A stretch of 64,000 bases of DNA from Clostridiales bacterium. Lineage in GTDB: Bacteria; Bacillota; Clostridia; Oscillospirales; Oscillospiraceae. The stretch spans positions 1 through 64,000 of the forward strand of contig JAQXKZ010000031.1 in NCBI GenBank assembly GCA_029010715.1, read 5' to 3'. A program made the position numbers and the translations under genes. Shown here in pieces: positions 50,427 through 60,158 of the stretch. A model generated the notes under the pieces. The model worked only from the letters and a program-made list of their open reading frames with translations, was not told the DNA's origin and did not search any database. How positions within the stretch are numbered: the stretch's first letter is position 1; each line of letters begins with the position of its first letter.

Positions 50427-51953
50427 TCAATCATCCGGTATGGCGGTGGCAAAATAGAATATGTCGCTCATCGTGCGCTCCACTCCAAACTGGACGGGGT
50501 TGATAAGCGTGCCGTCAATGATGATGCTGCCGGTCTGGCCGCCGTCGAGAGTATAGGCGTTATAACAGCCGTGGGCGATCATGGAATCCGCCGCCTGACG
50601 TAATGTGACATACACATAGTGGTCAGGCTGCTGGCAGTTGATAGTCATCGCAAGGTAGTGCAGTTTACCGAGCTGGCCGACAGCGCAGCGGGCATATGTA
50701 TCGCGTACCTCGCCGAGCGGATAGTCATATGGAGTGACGTCGATGCCTTTCTCGACCATAACCGGGCCGAAGCTCAGAGAAAACATGACATTGTTATCAT
50801 CCAGAAAAGCCTGGGCGGCTTCGTTGCTTTCAAACTGAGACTCATAACTGAAGATCATATCGCCGGTATCTGTGAAGTAGCAGGTCTGACCGGCGGTGAG
50901 GCAGCTGAGCATGACCTTGCCGTTGTAGGCGTAGACGCCGTAGATGCGGTCGGGATGATCGTAGAAGTCGCCGCTGACGGCGAGCACGGCGTTGGACTGC
51001 CTCGCAAGATCGGTCGGGTAGTAATAGGTCTGACCGCCGAAGGTGTCGTCGGCGAGTTTGCGCCGGAGCTGGCTGGCGTCGCTGATAAACACCTCGGCAA
51101 AGGTGCCGACCGCACCGTGCTCGTCCTCCTGCCAGACTATGGCGAGAATCGTATCGTCGAGATAATAATGTATGCTGCTGCCCTCAATGAGCTCCTTGTC
51201 CGCATTCCAGTCAAGCTTCTGGCCGTCGATAAGCTTCTTCGCGGCCTCGGTTTCGAGGAGCTCTGAGATGACCTGCGGGTCGTCAGTCTCTCCGAAGCGG
51301 CTTTTGTCAGGCCTGGGGCCGGGGCTGGTCCAGTCAGGCAGAGAGTAGTGGAACTCTATATACTCAGCCTGCGCTGCGGCTTCGTCGTAGCCGGGCAGCG
51401 GATCGACGGGAGAAACGGCCATGCTCTCCAGCTCAGCGGCGTTGTCGAGCTGCCACCGTCCCTTGCCGTAGCTGAGACTGAGCTCAAGGGAGTCTGTACG
51501 CAGGTAGTCCGCGGCATGCTCAAGCCGGGCGTCGATCACTTCAGCGTATGCTTCCTCAAGAACAGACGGGAGAAAGCGGTTATCGCCGTCATACACGTCT
51601 GCCGGGCGCTTTGCGGCGGCAACGCGCTCCGCAAGGGCTGCCTGAAGCTCGGCTGCGGTATCGCTGCCGAGGGCGGCTGTGTCGAGAGTGGTGATCTCCA
51701 CGGTGGCATAAGCCTTTCTGTAATGCTGTTCCACATCGCCGGCGGGCTTTATGCTGAAGCAGTCGGCCGCCGCCTGCCCGACATGACTGTCGGCCGGCAG
51801 GGGCTCTACGGCGGCAAGGGCGCTTTCCAGCACGGGACGGGCTTCAGAAGACGGCTTACCGATAAAGTATGCCGCGGCCGCGGCGAGAATGAGAAGAATG
51901 ACTATGGCAGCAATAATGACAGGAGCGCTGCGATTCGAGCTTTTTTCAGCCAT
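50427..51953 (-). CDS. Phosphodiester glycosidase (NAGPA)-family membrane-anchored protein
   Basis: This is a 508-residue protein. The ATG at 51953 is placed 7 nt after GGAGG, and the upstream GTG at 51965 overlaps that site and is rejected. A membrane anchor (about 12-33) is followed by an unassigned Ala/Asp/Glu-rich domain (about 40-230). The C-terminal NAGPA domain (about 290-505) is marked by AVLAVSGDFYDHPDRIYGVY, FSLSFGPVMVEKG, and YNAYTLDGGQTGSIIIDG. Bacterial members hydrolyse or bind phosphodiester-linked sugars in wall polymers and exopolysaccharide. It has its own promoter, divergent from tatD. Confidence 0.88.
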   Translation of the reverse strand: MAEKSSNRSAPVIIAAIVILLILAAAAAYFIGKPSSEARPVLESALAAVEPLPADSHVGQAAADCFSIKPAGDVEQHYRKAYATVEITTLDTAALGSDTAAELQAALAERVAAAKRPADVYDGDNRFLPSVLEEAYAEVIDARLEHAADYLRTDSLELSLSYGKGRWQLDNAAELESMAVSPVDPLPGYDEAAAQAEYIEFHYSLPDWTSPGPRPDKSRFGETDDPQVISELLETEAAKKLIDGQKLDWNADKELIEGSSIHYYLDDTILAIVWQEDEHGAVGTFAEVFISDASQLRRKLADDTFGGQTYYYPTDLARQSNAVLAVSGDFYDHPDRIYGVYAYNGKVMLSCLTAGQTCYFTDTGDMIFSYESQFESNEAAQAFLDDNNVMFSLSFGPVMVEKGIDVTPYDYPLGEVRDTYARCAVGQLGKLHYLAMTINCQQPDHYVYVTLRQAADSMIAHGCYNAYTLDGGQTGSIIIDGTLINPVQFGVERTMSDIFYFATAIPDD

Positions 51954-51993
51954 TTGGGCCTCCACATCAAAAAATAGAAATAATTTTCAGTAA

Positions 51994-52022
51994 ATTCTAC
52001 ACTGAGCGGGAAAAAACGTCAA
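51994..52022 (-). promoter_or_regulatory. Promoter of the phosphodiester glycosidase gene
   Basis: On the minus strand: TTGACG (52022-52017), a 17-bp spacer and TAGAAT (51999-51994). It is back to back with the tatD promoter, 4 bp apart. Confidence 0.8.
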
Positions 52023-52026
52023 GCCC

Positions 52027-52055
52027 TTGCAAAAGCGGCTGGGTCAATATATATT
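52027..52055 (+). promoter_or_regulatory. Promoter of tatD
   Basis: TTGCAA (52027-52032), a 17-bp spacer and TATATT (52050-52055), 32 bp before the start codon. Confidence 0.72.
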
Positions 52056-52087
52056 AATAACACGATAAGCAGCACAGGAGGTGCAGC

Positions 52088-52846
52088 ATGTTTTTTGACA
52101 CTCACGCGCATTATGACGACAAGGCCTTCGACGGCGACCGTGACGCGCTCCTCGCGTCTATGCCGGGAGAGGGCGTAAAGCTTGTAATAGACCCGGGCTG
52201 TGATCTTTCGAGCAGCCGTGCGGCTATCGCGCTTGCCGAAAAATACGGACATGTATATGCTGCGGTGGGCATACATCCGGAGGAGCTGCGGGACTTCGCT
52301 CCGGAGAAGCTGGATGAGATCCGCGCGCTGGCACTGCACCCAAAGTGCGTGGCTATAGGGGAGATAGGGCTTGACTATTACTGGGACGATACGCATAAAG
52401 AGGAGCAGAAAGAGCTTTTCAAAAGACAGATCGAGCTTGCGCTGGAGCTGGGAAAGCCGGTCATCGTACATGACCGCGAGGCACACGGGGACAGTCTCGA
52501 AATCGTCAGTGAATACAGGAAGCTAAGGGGAGTGTTCCACTGCTTTTCAGGCTCGGCGGAAATGGCTCGGGAGCTTTTGAGACGGGGATGGTATCTCGGT
52601 TTTGACGGGCCGGTGACATACAAGAACGCCAGAAAAGCGGTCGAAGTGCTGGAGATATGCCCGATGGACAGGCTGCTCATAGAAACGGACAGTCCATATC
52701 TAAGCCCCGTGCCTGTGCGCGGAAAGCGCAACGATTCCCGAAACCTCCGCTATGTCGCTCAGAAAATAGGCGAGATAAAAGGAATTACCGCGGAAGAGGT
52801 CGCCGCTGCGTCGGCCGGGAACGGGCGGGCACTTTTCGGAATATAA
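52088..52846 (+). CDS. tatD: TatD-family metal-dependent DNase
   Basis: This is a 252-residue TIM-barrel hydrolase of normal length with ribosome site AGGAGGT. The metal ligands are visible: FFDTHAHYDD (HxH), Glu in AIGEIGLDYY, His in VIVHDREAHGD, His in VFHCFSG and Asp in LIETDSPYLSP. TatD enzymes are 3'-5' exonucleases implicated in DNA repair and RNA/DNA turnover. It is convergent with the cyclo-ligase gene across a bidirectional terminator. Confidence 0.95.
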   Translation: MFFDTHAHYDDKAFDGDRDALLASMPGEGVKLVIDPGCDLSSSRAAIALAEKYGHVYAAVGIHPEELRDFAPEKLDEIRALALHPKCVAIGEIGLDYYWDDTHKEEQKELFKRQIELALELGKPVIVHDREAHGDSLEIVSEYRKLRGVFHCFSGSAEMARELLRRGWYLGFDGPVTYKNARKAVEVLEICPMDRLLIETDSPYLSPVPVRGKRNDSRNLRYVAQKIGEIKGITAEEVAAASAGNGRALFGI

Positions 52847-52860
52847 CGAATACCGCAGAT

Positions 52861-52902
52861 AAAAGCGCCGTGAGGACGGAAGACTTCCTCACGGCGCTTT
52901 TT
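52861..52902. terminator. Bidirectional terminator between tatD and the cyclo-ligase gene
   Basis: The perfect 16-bp stem 52861-52876/52886-52901 has A and T runs on both sides. It touches the 3' end of the minus-strand gene. Confidence 0.92.
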
Positions 52903-53465
52903 CAGTACCAGCGTATTTCCGTGGCAATAGCATCAAGGCGTACATCCCTCGGCCCCGCAGGCAAATCGTCAAGCCTCTGCAGATCATATGCAGCGCCTAT
53001 ACTGAAGCTCCCGGTACACAGGGGGAGAAAACGGTCATAGTAACCGCCGCCCTGACCGAGCCTCCGGCGGTCGGCGTCAAATGCGACGCAGGGCACGATT
53101 ATTACATCTATATCCACGGGAGGAACATACACGGAACGGCCGGGAGCGGGAGAGAGGATACCGTATTTGCCGCGCTCAAAAGCGCCGCCGTCCTCCGGAG
53201 ACATCGCCAGCATTATACCGCCATCCGTGCACACAGGAAAGCACAGGCGCTTGCCGGCCGCGCCGAGTACGCGGTGCAGTACGGAGAGGTCGGGCTCACC
53301 TCCGAAGGCCATATATGACATGACGGTGCGCGCGGAGTCCACGGCGGGGTGAGACAGTATCCGCGCGCATAAGGCACGGTCCGTTTCACGGCGGAGATCA
53401 TCCGAAACGGCGAGTCTTGCCGCGCGAAGCTCCGGGCGGAGACGTTTCTTGTCCTGAGACAGCAT
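52902..53465 (-). CDS. 5-formyltetrahydrofolate cyclo-ligase
   Basis: This is a 187-residue protein of family length. It converts 5-formyl-THF to 5,10-methenyl-THF with ATP. Diagnostic features are the basic N-terminus (KKRLRPELRAAR), YMAFGGEPDL, DVIIVPCVAFDADRRRLG, and the nucleotide/folate loop GQGGGYYDRFL. The gene is commonly named mthfs or fau in bacteria, so no symbol is given. It has its own upstream region shared with the divergent LysM protein gene. Confidence 0.94.
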   Translation of the reverse strand: MLSQDKKRLRPELRAARLAVSDDLRRETDRALCARILSHPAVDSARTVMSYMAFGGEPDLSVLHRVLGAAGKRLCFPVCTDGGIMLAMSPEDGGAFERGKYGILSPAPGRSVYVPPVDIDVIIVPCVAFDADRRRLGQGGGYYDRFLPLCTGSFSIGAAYDLQRLDDLPAGPRDVRLDAIATEIRWY

Positions 53466-53972
53466 CCGGCGCTCCTCCTTTCCGGCCCGCGACAGTAAAC
53501 GACACCATATTCCTGGCCTGTATGCTTATTATACATTATACAATAGCCGCGGCCGGGAAGCAAGAAGGCGCAGAGCCGAAATAATTTGAGAAATTTTGAT
53601 ATGGCGGGAACTTTACGCGCGCTGGCCACGTCATAGAAACAAAAGGCAGAAGGACAAGCTTTTGCCATACAGGTAAACATAAAGCATAACTGTAATATTT
53701 CTGCAGTTAATTTTTATTAAGAAATGTTGCCGCTGTGCGGCAAGCCTTGAAATATAAGGAAAAATTTACCTGGGTAACATAACAGACTGTAACAAATTGA
53801 AATTTATTTGAAATTTTTGCGTATTTAGGGCTTGCAATTCGGAGAAACTTGTTGTAATATTATAGCCGAAACGTAACCGAATTTTAATTTATTTCAAAGG
53901 AACGGTTGCAGACACAGCAAAGATCCATAGTACATCATTTTACCCGAGAGGGTAGTTTTAGGGGGAGCAATT
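53466..53972. other. AT-rich divergent intergenic region with a long untranslated leader
   Basis: This contains the promoter of the LysM/B-repeat protein and an untranslated leader of about 105 nt with a small hairpin TACCC-GAGA-GGGTA (53941-53954). The c-di-AMP (ydaO/yuaA) and c-di-GMP riboswitch consensus elements, which would suit a LysM gene, were looked for and not found. Confidence 0.45.
53832..53860 (+). promoter_or_regulatory. Promoter of the LysM/B-repeat protein gene
   Basis: TTGCAA (53832-53837), a 17-bp spacer and TAATAT (53855-53860), upstream of a leader of about 105 nt. Confidence 0.68.
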
Positions 53973-56900
53973 ATGAAGAAACGGCTCATCAGTATGCTGC
54001 TGACAGTGCTCATGGTCATGTCTCTGGTAACGGGCATGTCCGTAAGCGCTTATGCAGATGATACTACTGACGGAGTGGTTGAGTACACTCTGAGCGAGGG
54101 AGATTTCGTTCTCCGTCTTTGCCAGAGACAGGGCATCAACTACTTCACATGCAAGGATGCTATAATGAAGCTCAACGGAATAAAGAGCGAGGCTGAGTTC
54201 AGCAGACTTGCTGTAGGCAGGGTCATCAAGCTGCCTGCCACCGACGCTGCTGCCGCGGCCATAAGCGCAAGCGGCACCACAAACAGCAGCAGCACGTCCG
54301 GCTCAGCGACTACAGGCGTCGTCACCGTTGCAAAGGGAAGCGACTTTGTTGCATACTACCTTATTCCTTACACCATTCAGCGCGGCGAGACGGTTGCGGG
54401 CGTGTGCAACGCACTTGGCATCAGCTTTAACAACTATGCCGACCAGATCATGAAGCTCAACAATATTTCGAGCTGGAACAAGGTCGCGGCCGGCAAGACG
54501 CTGCTTCTGCCTTCGACGAAGGCACCCGCCGTGGGTACTACCTGCTATCAGATAATAGGCCATAAGGTTGCTTCCGGTGAAACGGCATACAACATGTGCG
54601 CAAGCTACGGCATTGATTACGGCGGCAACACAAAGCTGCTTCAGGCACTCAATAACAGCAGCAACCTGGCCAAGATAAAAGCCGGTTCCGTCTTCTATAT
54701 GCCGGCTGTCACCACAATTGCTTCAAGCAGCACCGGCAGCAGCGGCAGCACCGGCAGCACCGGCAGCAGCGGCAACAGCGGCAGCACCGGCAGCAGCGAT
54801 AACAGCAGCAGCGGCGGCACAGGCAGCACTGCGGCTAAGAAATACAGCATCACACCCAATATTAACACCGCTTACGGCACGATGACATTCTATGTCGACA
54901 ACAAGGCGGTCAGCACCGCGGCTGCAGGCGAGAAGGTTTCCGTTGACGTCGTTACGAAAAACGGCAAGGCGATAGACGGCCTGACTGTCAAGTATGCAAG
55001 CGGCAACGCCGACCTCAAGCTTGAAGGCAATACTTTCATCATGCCCGGCTGCGACGTCCGTGTCGATGCAGCGATCAAGGCAGGCTATGACATCGATATC
55101 GAGAGCAATTACTCCACTAAGACTGCGGCTACGGTGAGCGGCGTTTCCGTTACTTCCGCTTCTCAGGGCGCCAATGTCAAGATCGTCAGCACCGATCCCG
55201 GCTACATGGTTGAGTCTGCCACCGTGTATTACACCACTTGGCTCGGAATAAAGAAGTACGTCGCCGTCAACGATGCAATGTGCTTCATCATGCCCGCGGA
55301 CGATGTTACCGTCAAGGCAACTCTAAAGACTGTTCCTACATATAACTTCTACAGAACAGACTGTGTCAACGGCAGCTTTGACCTCCAGGTAGACGGCTTC
55401 AGCGCAAGCAAGGCAGCAAAGGGCGCTAAGGTCACCATAGTGTGGAAGGCAATGGACGGCTATACTCTGACCGGAATTGAGGTCACAGAAGCAAAGTCCG
55501 GCAAGAATATCAGCGTTCTCAACAACTCCTTCACCATGCCCGGTTGCGATGTCAATGTTGAACTGACCTTCGGATCCAGCGACAATGCAATCGTAATTAA
55601 CGCAGCGGAAGGCGGCATCCTCAGAGCATACGAGTGGGATGTTGAAAACGATCAGATAAAGGATGAGATGGATCCCACCGCGATTACCGAGGCGCCTACC
55701 GGTAAGGTGGTCTTCATACAAGGCAGCGTTTACGGCGGCAGCGGATATAACGGAGACTTTAACGTTACCGTTACCCGCAATGCGGACGGCAACCTGGTTA
55801 AGGTAAAGGCGGTCAGCGGAGGATACACCTTCACGATGCCTGCAGGCGGCGTCACGGTTGACGGCCAGTTCATAGGCGAGGACAAGACTGTCACGGTTGA
55901 GTTCCCGACCAGCAGCAATAATGAAAATGCGGTCACCCTTAACGATACGACAATTCTTGATAACTCTGCCGACAAGACCGGAAAGTTTGCCGTAGGCAGC
56001 AGGGTAGAACTCAGCACTCTGGCAAGAGACGGCTACGCATTCACCAAGTTTGAGATCTACGCCGGAGCAGAGTATCAGACTGAGCTCAGCGAGCTTGCAA
56101 ACACTCAGAGCTACTTCCCGATGCCCAACAGCGATATTACCATCAAGGCAATCTTCACCGCAGACGCAATAGCTCTTGAGCCCGCGGAAGTCAAGGGCAG
56201 TGCAGATGTAAGCTTCCAGGTTTCCACCAACGGCAAGGACGGCGATTACCAGACCGCAAACAGCTGCAAGGTCGGCGATTGGGTCAAGGTAGTTGTCAAG
56301 CCCACCAAGGAAGGCTACGTCGTCCCCGATAACGCCATCCTGGTCACTAACAAGGCAACCGAAAAGTCGATAAAGCTCGTCAAGCCCGCAGGCAGCGATC
56401 ACTATGCGTTCCAGATGCCCGCAGAGGGAGCTGATATCTATATAGTTCTTGTCGGTCAGGTGCATAAGCTCTCCCTCAGAACGGTGGATGCAAACGATGC
56501 TTCCAACGTGCTCCAGGGTAAGAGCCTGTGGCAGATCAGCATCAATGAAGACCTGCCGATAGTTGAGAACAAGACTGCCGGCTCCGATGTTGAAGCCTGC
56601 TTCAACGACCAGATCGTGCTTTCCCTCACCGATGTCGGCGCGGCAAACTATGTGGTCGACAGAATCGAGCTTAAATCCGGCAGCGGCACGTACGCGGGCG
56701 GAATTGAGTTCCAGGGGAAGGAATACTACTTCAATATGCCGGATGAAGATCTGACATGCACCGTATACTTCAGAGAGAAAACCTCAAATGATATTGAACT
56801 TACGGGCCTCAGCTACAACGCTGCGCGCGGTACCGCAGGCTTTGAGGTCGGCGGTAAGGCTGCAACTGCATGCAAGGTCGGCGACACCGTTATGGTTCGC

Positions 56901-57974
56901 GCAAAGGCACTTGACGGGTTCTACTTCACCGAGGACGACGTCGTCATCACCAGAGCAGACTATGGCACGCTCACCAAGAGCTCCACTCTCGGCGAGGGTA
57001 ACTTCCAGCCCGTTTACGACGGTACGGAACTGGTCGGCTGGAACTTCATCATGCCGAAGGGCGGACTTGTAAGCGTTGAAGTCAACTTCCGTGTCAAGGA
57101 GTCGAGCAAGCTTCTGCTCGAGGCCTACGACGAGAATGGCGATCCACAGTTCGGCAACGGTTACATAGCGATTTCGTATGACGGAATCGTCAAGACCGAC
57201 CTCAGCGGTGATATGGGCACCGCACCGACCGGAACCGCAGTTTATGTTTCGCTGACTGACGCCGGCAAGAGCCTCTTCAAGCTGGTAAAGGTTACCGTTG
57301 ATGGCATCGCCTGCGCCAAGAACGGCGAGTACTATGTCTTCAATATGCCCAGCAGCGACGCAAAGATCGAGGTCTCGCTGGAGACCAAGAATGCAGAGCC
57401 TGAGTACTACAATATCCTGAGCAGCTATGATTACAGCAAGGGTACTGTAAGCTACTACGTTGGCGACGGCTCGGTCACTTCCGCAAAAGAAAACGATGAT
57501 GTCAAGATCGTGTTTGCACCGGCTCCCGGATACATGCTCGACAGCTACACCATCACCCGCAACACGGATAACGTGACCATCAACGAGGAGAAGGATCTGG
57601 CAAAGGACGGATACAACTGCACTCAGAAGATGCCCGCAGACGGTATCACTGTTGCGGCAAAGTTCGTGAACAAGACCTTCAAGACCACAATCAAGCTCAT
57701 TGACAAGGACGGCAATGACATTACCGCGGAGAATCTGATCCAGGTTAAGGTTGCTGACGGCAAGTATGTCGCCGTGAAGACCGGTACTGTTATAGAAACC
57801 GTGTTCAACAATAACGTGAATATAAGCCTTACTTCCACCGGCAAGGATTATAAGATCACCGGATACCAGATTGACTCGGCCGACGAGGTCAAGGGTGACC
57901 GCAGTGAATTCACGTTAAAGATTGATAAGAACGGCATAGCCACTCTTACCATCCGCCTTACACCCAAAACCTGA
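53973..57974 (+). CDS. Large secreted protein with three LysM domains and about ten InlB-type B repeats
   Basis: The protein has 1333 residues. A signal peptide (cleavage near SAYAD) is followed by three LysM modules (about 36-90, 134-184, 194-250), which bind peptidoglycan glycan and would anchor the protein. A Gly/Ser/Thr linker (about 250-288) then leads to about ten copies of a 90-110-residue beta repeat. Each copy ends in a FxMP-turn such as MPGCDVRVDAAI, MPADDVTVKATL, MPAGGVTVDG, MPNSDITIKAIF or MPADGITVAAKF, the pattern of divergent InlB B-repeats (Flg_new_2). There is no LPXTG. The role is likely structural or adhesive at the wall. It is a single-gene unit with promoter, AGGGGGAGC site and terminator. 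Confidence 0.9.
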   Translation: MKKRLISMLLTVLMVMSLVTGMSVSAYADDTTDGVVEYTLSEGDFVLRLCQRQGINYFTCKDAIMKLNGIKSEAEFSRLAVGRVIKLPATDAAAAAISASGTTNSSSTSGSATTGVVTVAKGSDFVAYYLIPYTIQRGETVAGVCNALGISFNNYADQIMKLNNISSWNKVAAGKTLLLPSTKAPAVGTTCYQIIGHKVASGETAYNMCASYGIDYGGNTKLLQALNNSSNLAKIKAGSVFYMPAVTTIASSSTGSSGSTGSTGSSGNSGSTGSSDNSSSGGTGSTAAKKYSITPNINTAYGTMTFYVDNKAVSTAAAGEKVSVDVVTKNGKAIDGLTVKYASGNADLKLEGNTFIMPGCDVRVDAAIKAGYDIDIESNYSTKTAATVSGVSVTSASQGANVKIVSTDPGYMVESATVYYTTWLGIKKYVAVNDAMCFIMPADDVTVKATLKTVPTYNFYRTDCVNGSFDLQVDGFSASKAAKGAKVTIVWKAMDGYTLTGIEVTEAKSGKNISVLNNSFTMPGCDVNVELTFGSSDNAIVINAAEGGILRAYEWDVENDQIKDEMDPTAITEAPTGKVVFIQGSVYGGSGYNGDFNVTVTRNADGNLVKVKAVSGGYTFTMPAGGVTVDGQFIGEDKTVTVEFPTSSNNENAVTLNDTTILDNSADKTGKFAVGSRVELSTLARDGYAFTKFEIYAGAEYQTELSELANTQSYFPMPNSDITIKAIFTADAIALEPAEVKGSADVSFQVSTNGKDGDYQTANSCKVGDWVKVVVKPTKEGYVVPDNAILVTNKATEKSIKLVKPAGSDHYAFQMPAEGADIYIVLVGQVHKLSLRTVDANDASNVLQGKSLWQISINEDLPIVENKTAGSDVEACFNDQIVLSLTDVGAANYVVDRIELKSGSGTYAGGIEFQGKEYYFNMPDEDLTCTVYFREKTSNDIELTGLSYNAARGTAGFEVGGKAATACKVGDTVMVRAKALDGFYFTEDDVVITRADYGTLTKSSTLGEGNFQPVYDGTELVGWNFIMPKGGLVSVEVNFRVKESSKLLLEAYDENGDPQFGNGYIAISYDGIVKTDLSGDMGTAPTGTAVYVSLTDAGKSLFKLVKVTVDGIACAKNGEYYVFNMPSSDAKIEVSLETKNAEPEYYNILSSYDYSKGTVSYYVGDGSVTSAKENDDVKIVFAPAPGYMLDSYTITRNTDNVTINEEKDLAKDGYNCTQKMPADGITVAAKFVNKTFKTTIKLIDKDGNDITAENLIQVKVADGKYVAVKTGTVIETVFNNNVNISLTSTGKDYKITGYQIDSADEVKGDRSEFTLKIDKNGIATLTIRLTPKT

Positions 57975-57990
57975 TAACATCGTCCCCCTA

Positions 57991-58022
57991 ACCGGCAGGG
58001 CTTCGGCCCTGTCGGTTTTTTT
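57991..58022 (+). terminator. Terminator with UUCG tetraloop
   Basis: Arms 57991-58001 and 58006-58016 form an 11-bp stem closed by a TTCG loop and followed by a T tract. Confidence 0.92.
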
Positions 58023-58158
58023 ATTCTTCCCTGTCGGTTTACCGGCGCAGACCGCGCCGCGACGCTGGTACCGGAAGCCGATAAAACACTTTGATCGGTT
58101 TTTGGTATGACACATTTCACAAAAATCGGCGGGTACTGTATCCCCGGTATTTTTTCTC

Positions 58159-58187
58159 TTGGAATTGACAGGCAATGAATGTATAAT
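58159..58187 (+). promoter_or_regulatory. Promoter of the glycogen operon
   Basis: TTGGAA (58159-58164), a 17-bp spacer and TATAAT (58182-58187). A TTGACA at 58165 is too close to the TATAAT to be its -35. Confidence 0.7.
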
Positions 58188-58238
58188 AAATATGTATGGG
58201 ACTTCTGCATACAGATATAACAGATGGGAGACATACTT

Positions 58239-60158
58239 ATGGATGCAGCGTATGCAAGCTTTATTCCGCGCGACGATATTTATCTGTTCAATACGGGGGA
58301 CGCCAAGAAAGCCTGGCTGTGCTTCGGCTGCCGCTATATACCGGAGCTCGGAATGCACCGTTTTATTGTATGGGCGCCCAACGCGCAGCGGGTCTCGCTG
58401 GTGGGAGGATTCAACGGCTGGGACCGGGATTCGAACCGGATGGAAAAGGTCGAGGGCGGCGTTTGGGTCTGCTTTGCCGCAGGACTGAAAAACGGAGATC
58501 TGTATAAATTCTGCATAACCGGAGCGGACGGCCGGCAGGTCCTGAAAGCTGACCCCTTCGCCAGATTCTCGCAGAGCGGCGCAGAAACGGCGTCAATCGT
58601 CTGGGACGGCGGAAGCTACAGCTGGGGAGACGGTGAATACATGGGAAAACGCGCGCAGCGTGATTTCATGACTGAACCCATGAGCATATATGAGGTTCAT
58701 CTCGGCTCATGGAAAAATACGGAGGGTAAAAGGCCGGCGTACAGGGAGCTTGCCGACGCGCTGTGCGAGTACTGCGTCGACATGGGATATACTCACGTTG
58801 AGATAATGCCTGTCACGGAATATCCGTACGATGCATCGTGGGGATATCAGGTCACCGGATACTATGCCCCTACGTCCCGCTATGGGGATCCTGACGATTT
58901 CAGCTACTTTGTGGACCGGCTGCACAGGGCGGGCCTCGGCGTCATAATGGACTGGGTACCGGCGCATTTCCCGAGGGATGAGCACGGCCTTATGCGCTTT
59001 GACGGTACGGCCCTCTTTGAATGCAAGGAGAGACGTATGGCGGAGCATCCTGAGTGGGGGACCATGATATTTGACTATGCTGCCGACCAGGTGCAGAGCT
59101 TCCTGATCTCGTCAGCCTGCCTGTTCTTTGAGGTGTACCACATAGACGGCATACGTGTGGACGCGGTAAGCTCAATGCTGTACCTGAACTACGGCAGGAG
59201 AGATGGAGAATACACGCCTAACAGGAACGGCGGCTACGTTAACCTTGACGCAGTCGACTTCCTGCGTAAGCTCAACTCCACCGTTCTCACTGAATACCCG
59301 GGGGTAATAACGGTCGCGGAGGAGTCCACGGCGTTCCCGCTTATAACCGCTCCGCCCGACGCCGGAGGCCTCGGCTTCTGCTTTAAGTGGGATATGGGTT
59401 TTATGCACGATACGCTTGACTATATGGCGCTTGACCCGTATTTCCGCAGTTACAATCACGACAAGCTTACATTCTCAATGATGTATGCCTTCTCAGAAAA
59501 CTACGTGCTCGCCTATTCACACGATGAGGTCGTGCACGGAAAGAGGTCAATGCTGGACAAAATGTTCGGCAGTTATGACCAGAAATTCGCGTCTCTTCGC
59601 GCTCTCTACGGTTTCCAGTTCGGACATCCGGGCAAGAAGCTATGCTTTATGGGAAGCGAATTCGGACAGTTCATCGAGTGGAACTGGAAACAGGAGCTTG
59701 ACTGGATGCTGCTGGATTACCCGCGTCATGCGCAGATGAGGGAATATTACCGCGAGCTCAACCGGCTGTACGTATCCACTCCGGCCTTTTACGGAGTGGA
59801 CAAGTCATGGGACGGCTTCAGGTGGCTGAATGTGGATGACCGGGAGAGAAGCTCAGTGGCCTTTATGCGCTTATCCGAAAAGGACGGGAGCTATATCGTA
59901 TGTGCCTGCAACTTTACACCGGTCATGTATGAGAACTTTGTCATCGGCCTGCCCATGGCAGGAACTCTCAAGGAGATACTCAACAGCGACGATGAGCGAT
60001 TCGGCGGCACGGGCGTATCGAACCGCACCGCAATCAGGACAAAGAAAATTCCGTTTCTCGATATGGAGAACTCTGCGCAGATCACGCTGCCGCCAATGTC
60101 GGCGGTGATGTTCCGCTTTAAGCCAAGGAGGAAGAAGAATGAAAAAAGAATTTCGTGA
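58239..60158 (+). CDS. glgB: 1,4-alpha-glucan branching enzyme
   Basis: This is a 639-residue protein from ATG 58239, 8 nt after GGGAGA. An in-frame ATG at 58224 overlaps that site. An N-terminal CBM48 (FIVWAPNAQRVSLVGGFNGW) precedes the GH13 barrel with catalytic nucleophile D308 (IDGIRVDAVSSML), acid/base E361 (VAEES) and the SHDEVVHGKRS stabiliser. EIMPVTEYPYDASWGYQ is the branching-enzyme signature. It introduces alpha-1,6 branches into glycogen. The 3' end overlaps glgA by 20 bp. Confidence 0.96.
   Translation: MDAAYASFIPRDDIYLFNTGDAKKAWLCFGCRYIPELGMHRFIVWAPNAQRVSLVGGFNGWDRDSNRMEKVEGGVWVCFAAGLKNGDLYKFCITGADGRQVLKADPFARFSQSGAETASIVWDGGSYSWGDGEYMGKRAQRDFMTEPMSIYEVHLGSWKNTEGKRPAYRELADALCEYCVDMGYTHVEIMPVTEYPYDASWGYQVTGYYAPTSRYGDPDDFSYFVDRLHRAGLGVIMDWVPAHFPRDEHGLMRFDGTALFECKERRMAEHPEWGTMIFDYAADQVQSFLISSACLFFEVYHIDGIRVDAVSSMLYLNYGRRDGEYTPNRNGGYVNLDAVDFLRKLNSTVLTEYPGVITVAEESTAFPLITAPPDAGGLGFCFKWDMGFMHDTLDYMALDPYFRSYNHDKLTFSMMYAFSENYVLAYSHDEVVHGKRSMLDKMFGSYDQKFASLRALYGFQFGHPGKKLCFMGSEFGQFIEWNWKQELDWMLLDYPRHAQMREYYRELNRLYVSTPAFYGVDKSWDGFRWLNVDDRERSSVAFMRLSEKDGSYIVCACNFTPVMYENFVIGLPMAGTLKEILNSDDERFGGTGVSNRTAIRTKKIPFLDMENSAQITLPPMSAVMFRFKPRRKKNEKRIS

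Noticed and set aside
53861-53972. c-di-AMP riboswitch ahead of the LysM protein
   Set aside because: The conserved ydaO/yuaA sequence blocks could not be found. Only one small hairpin is visible.
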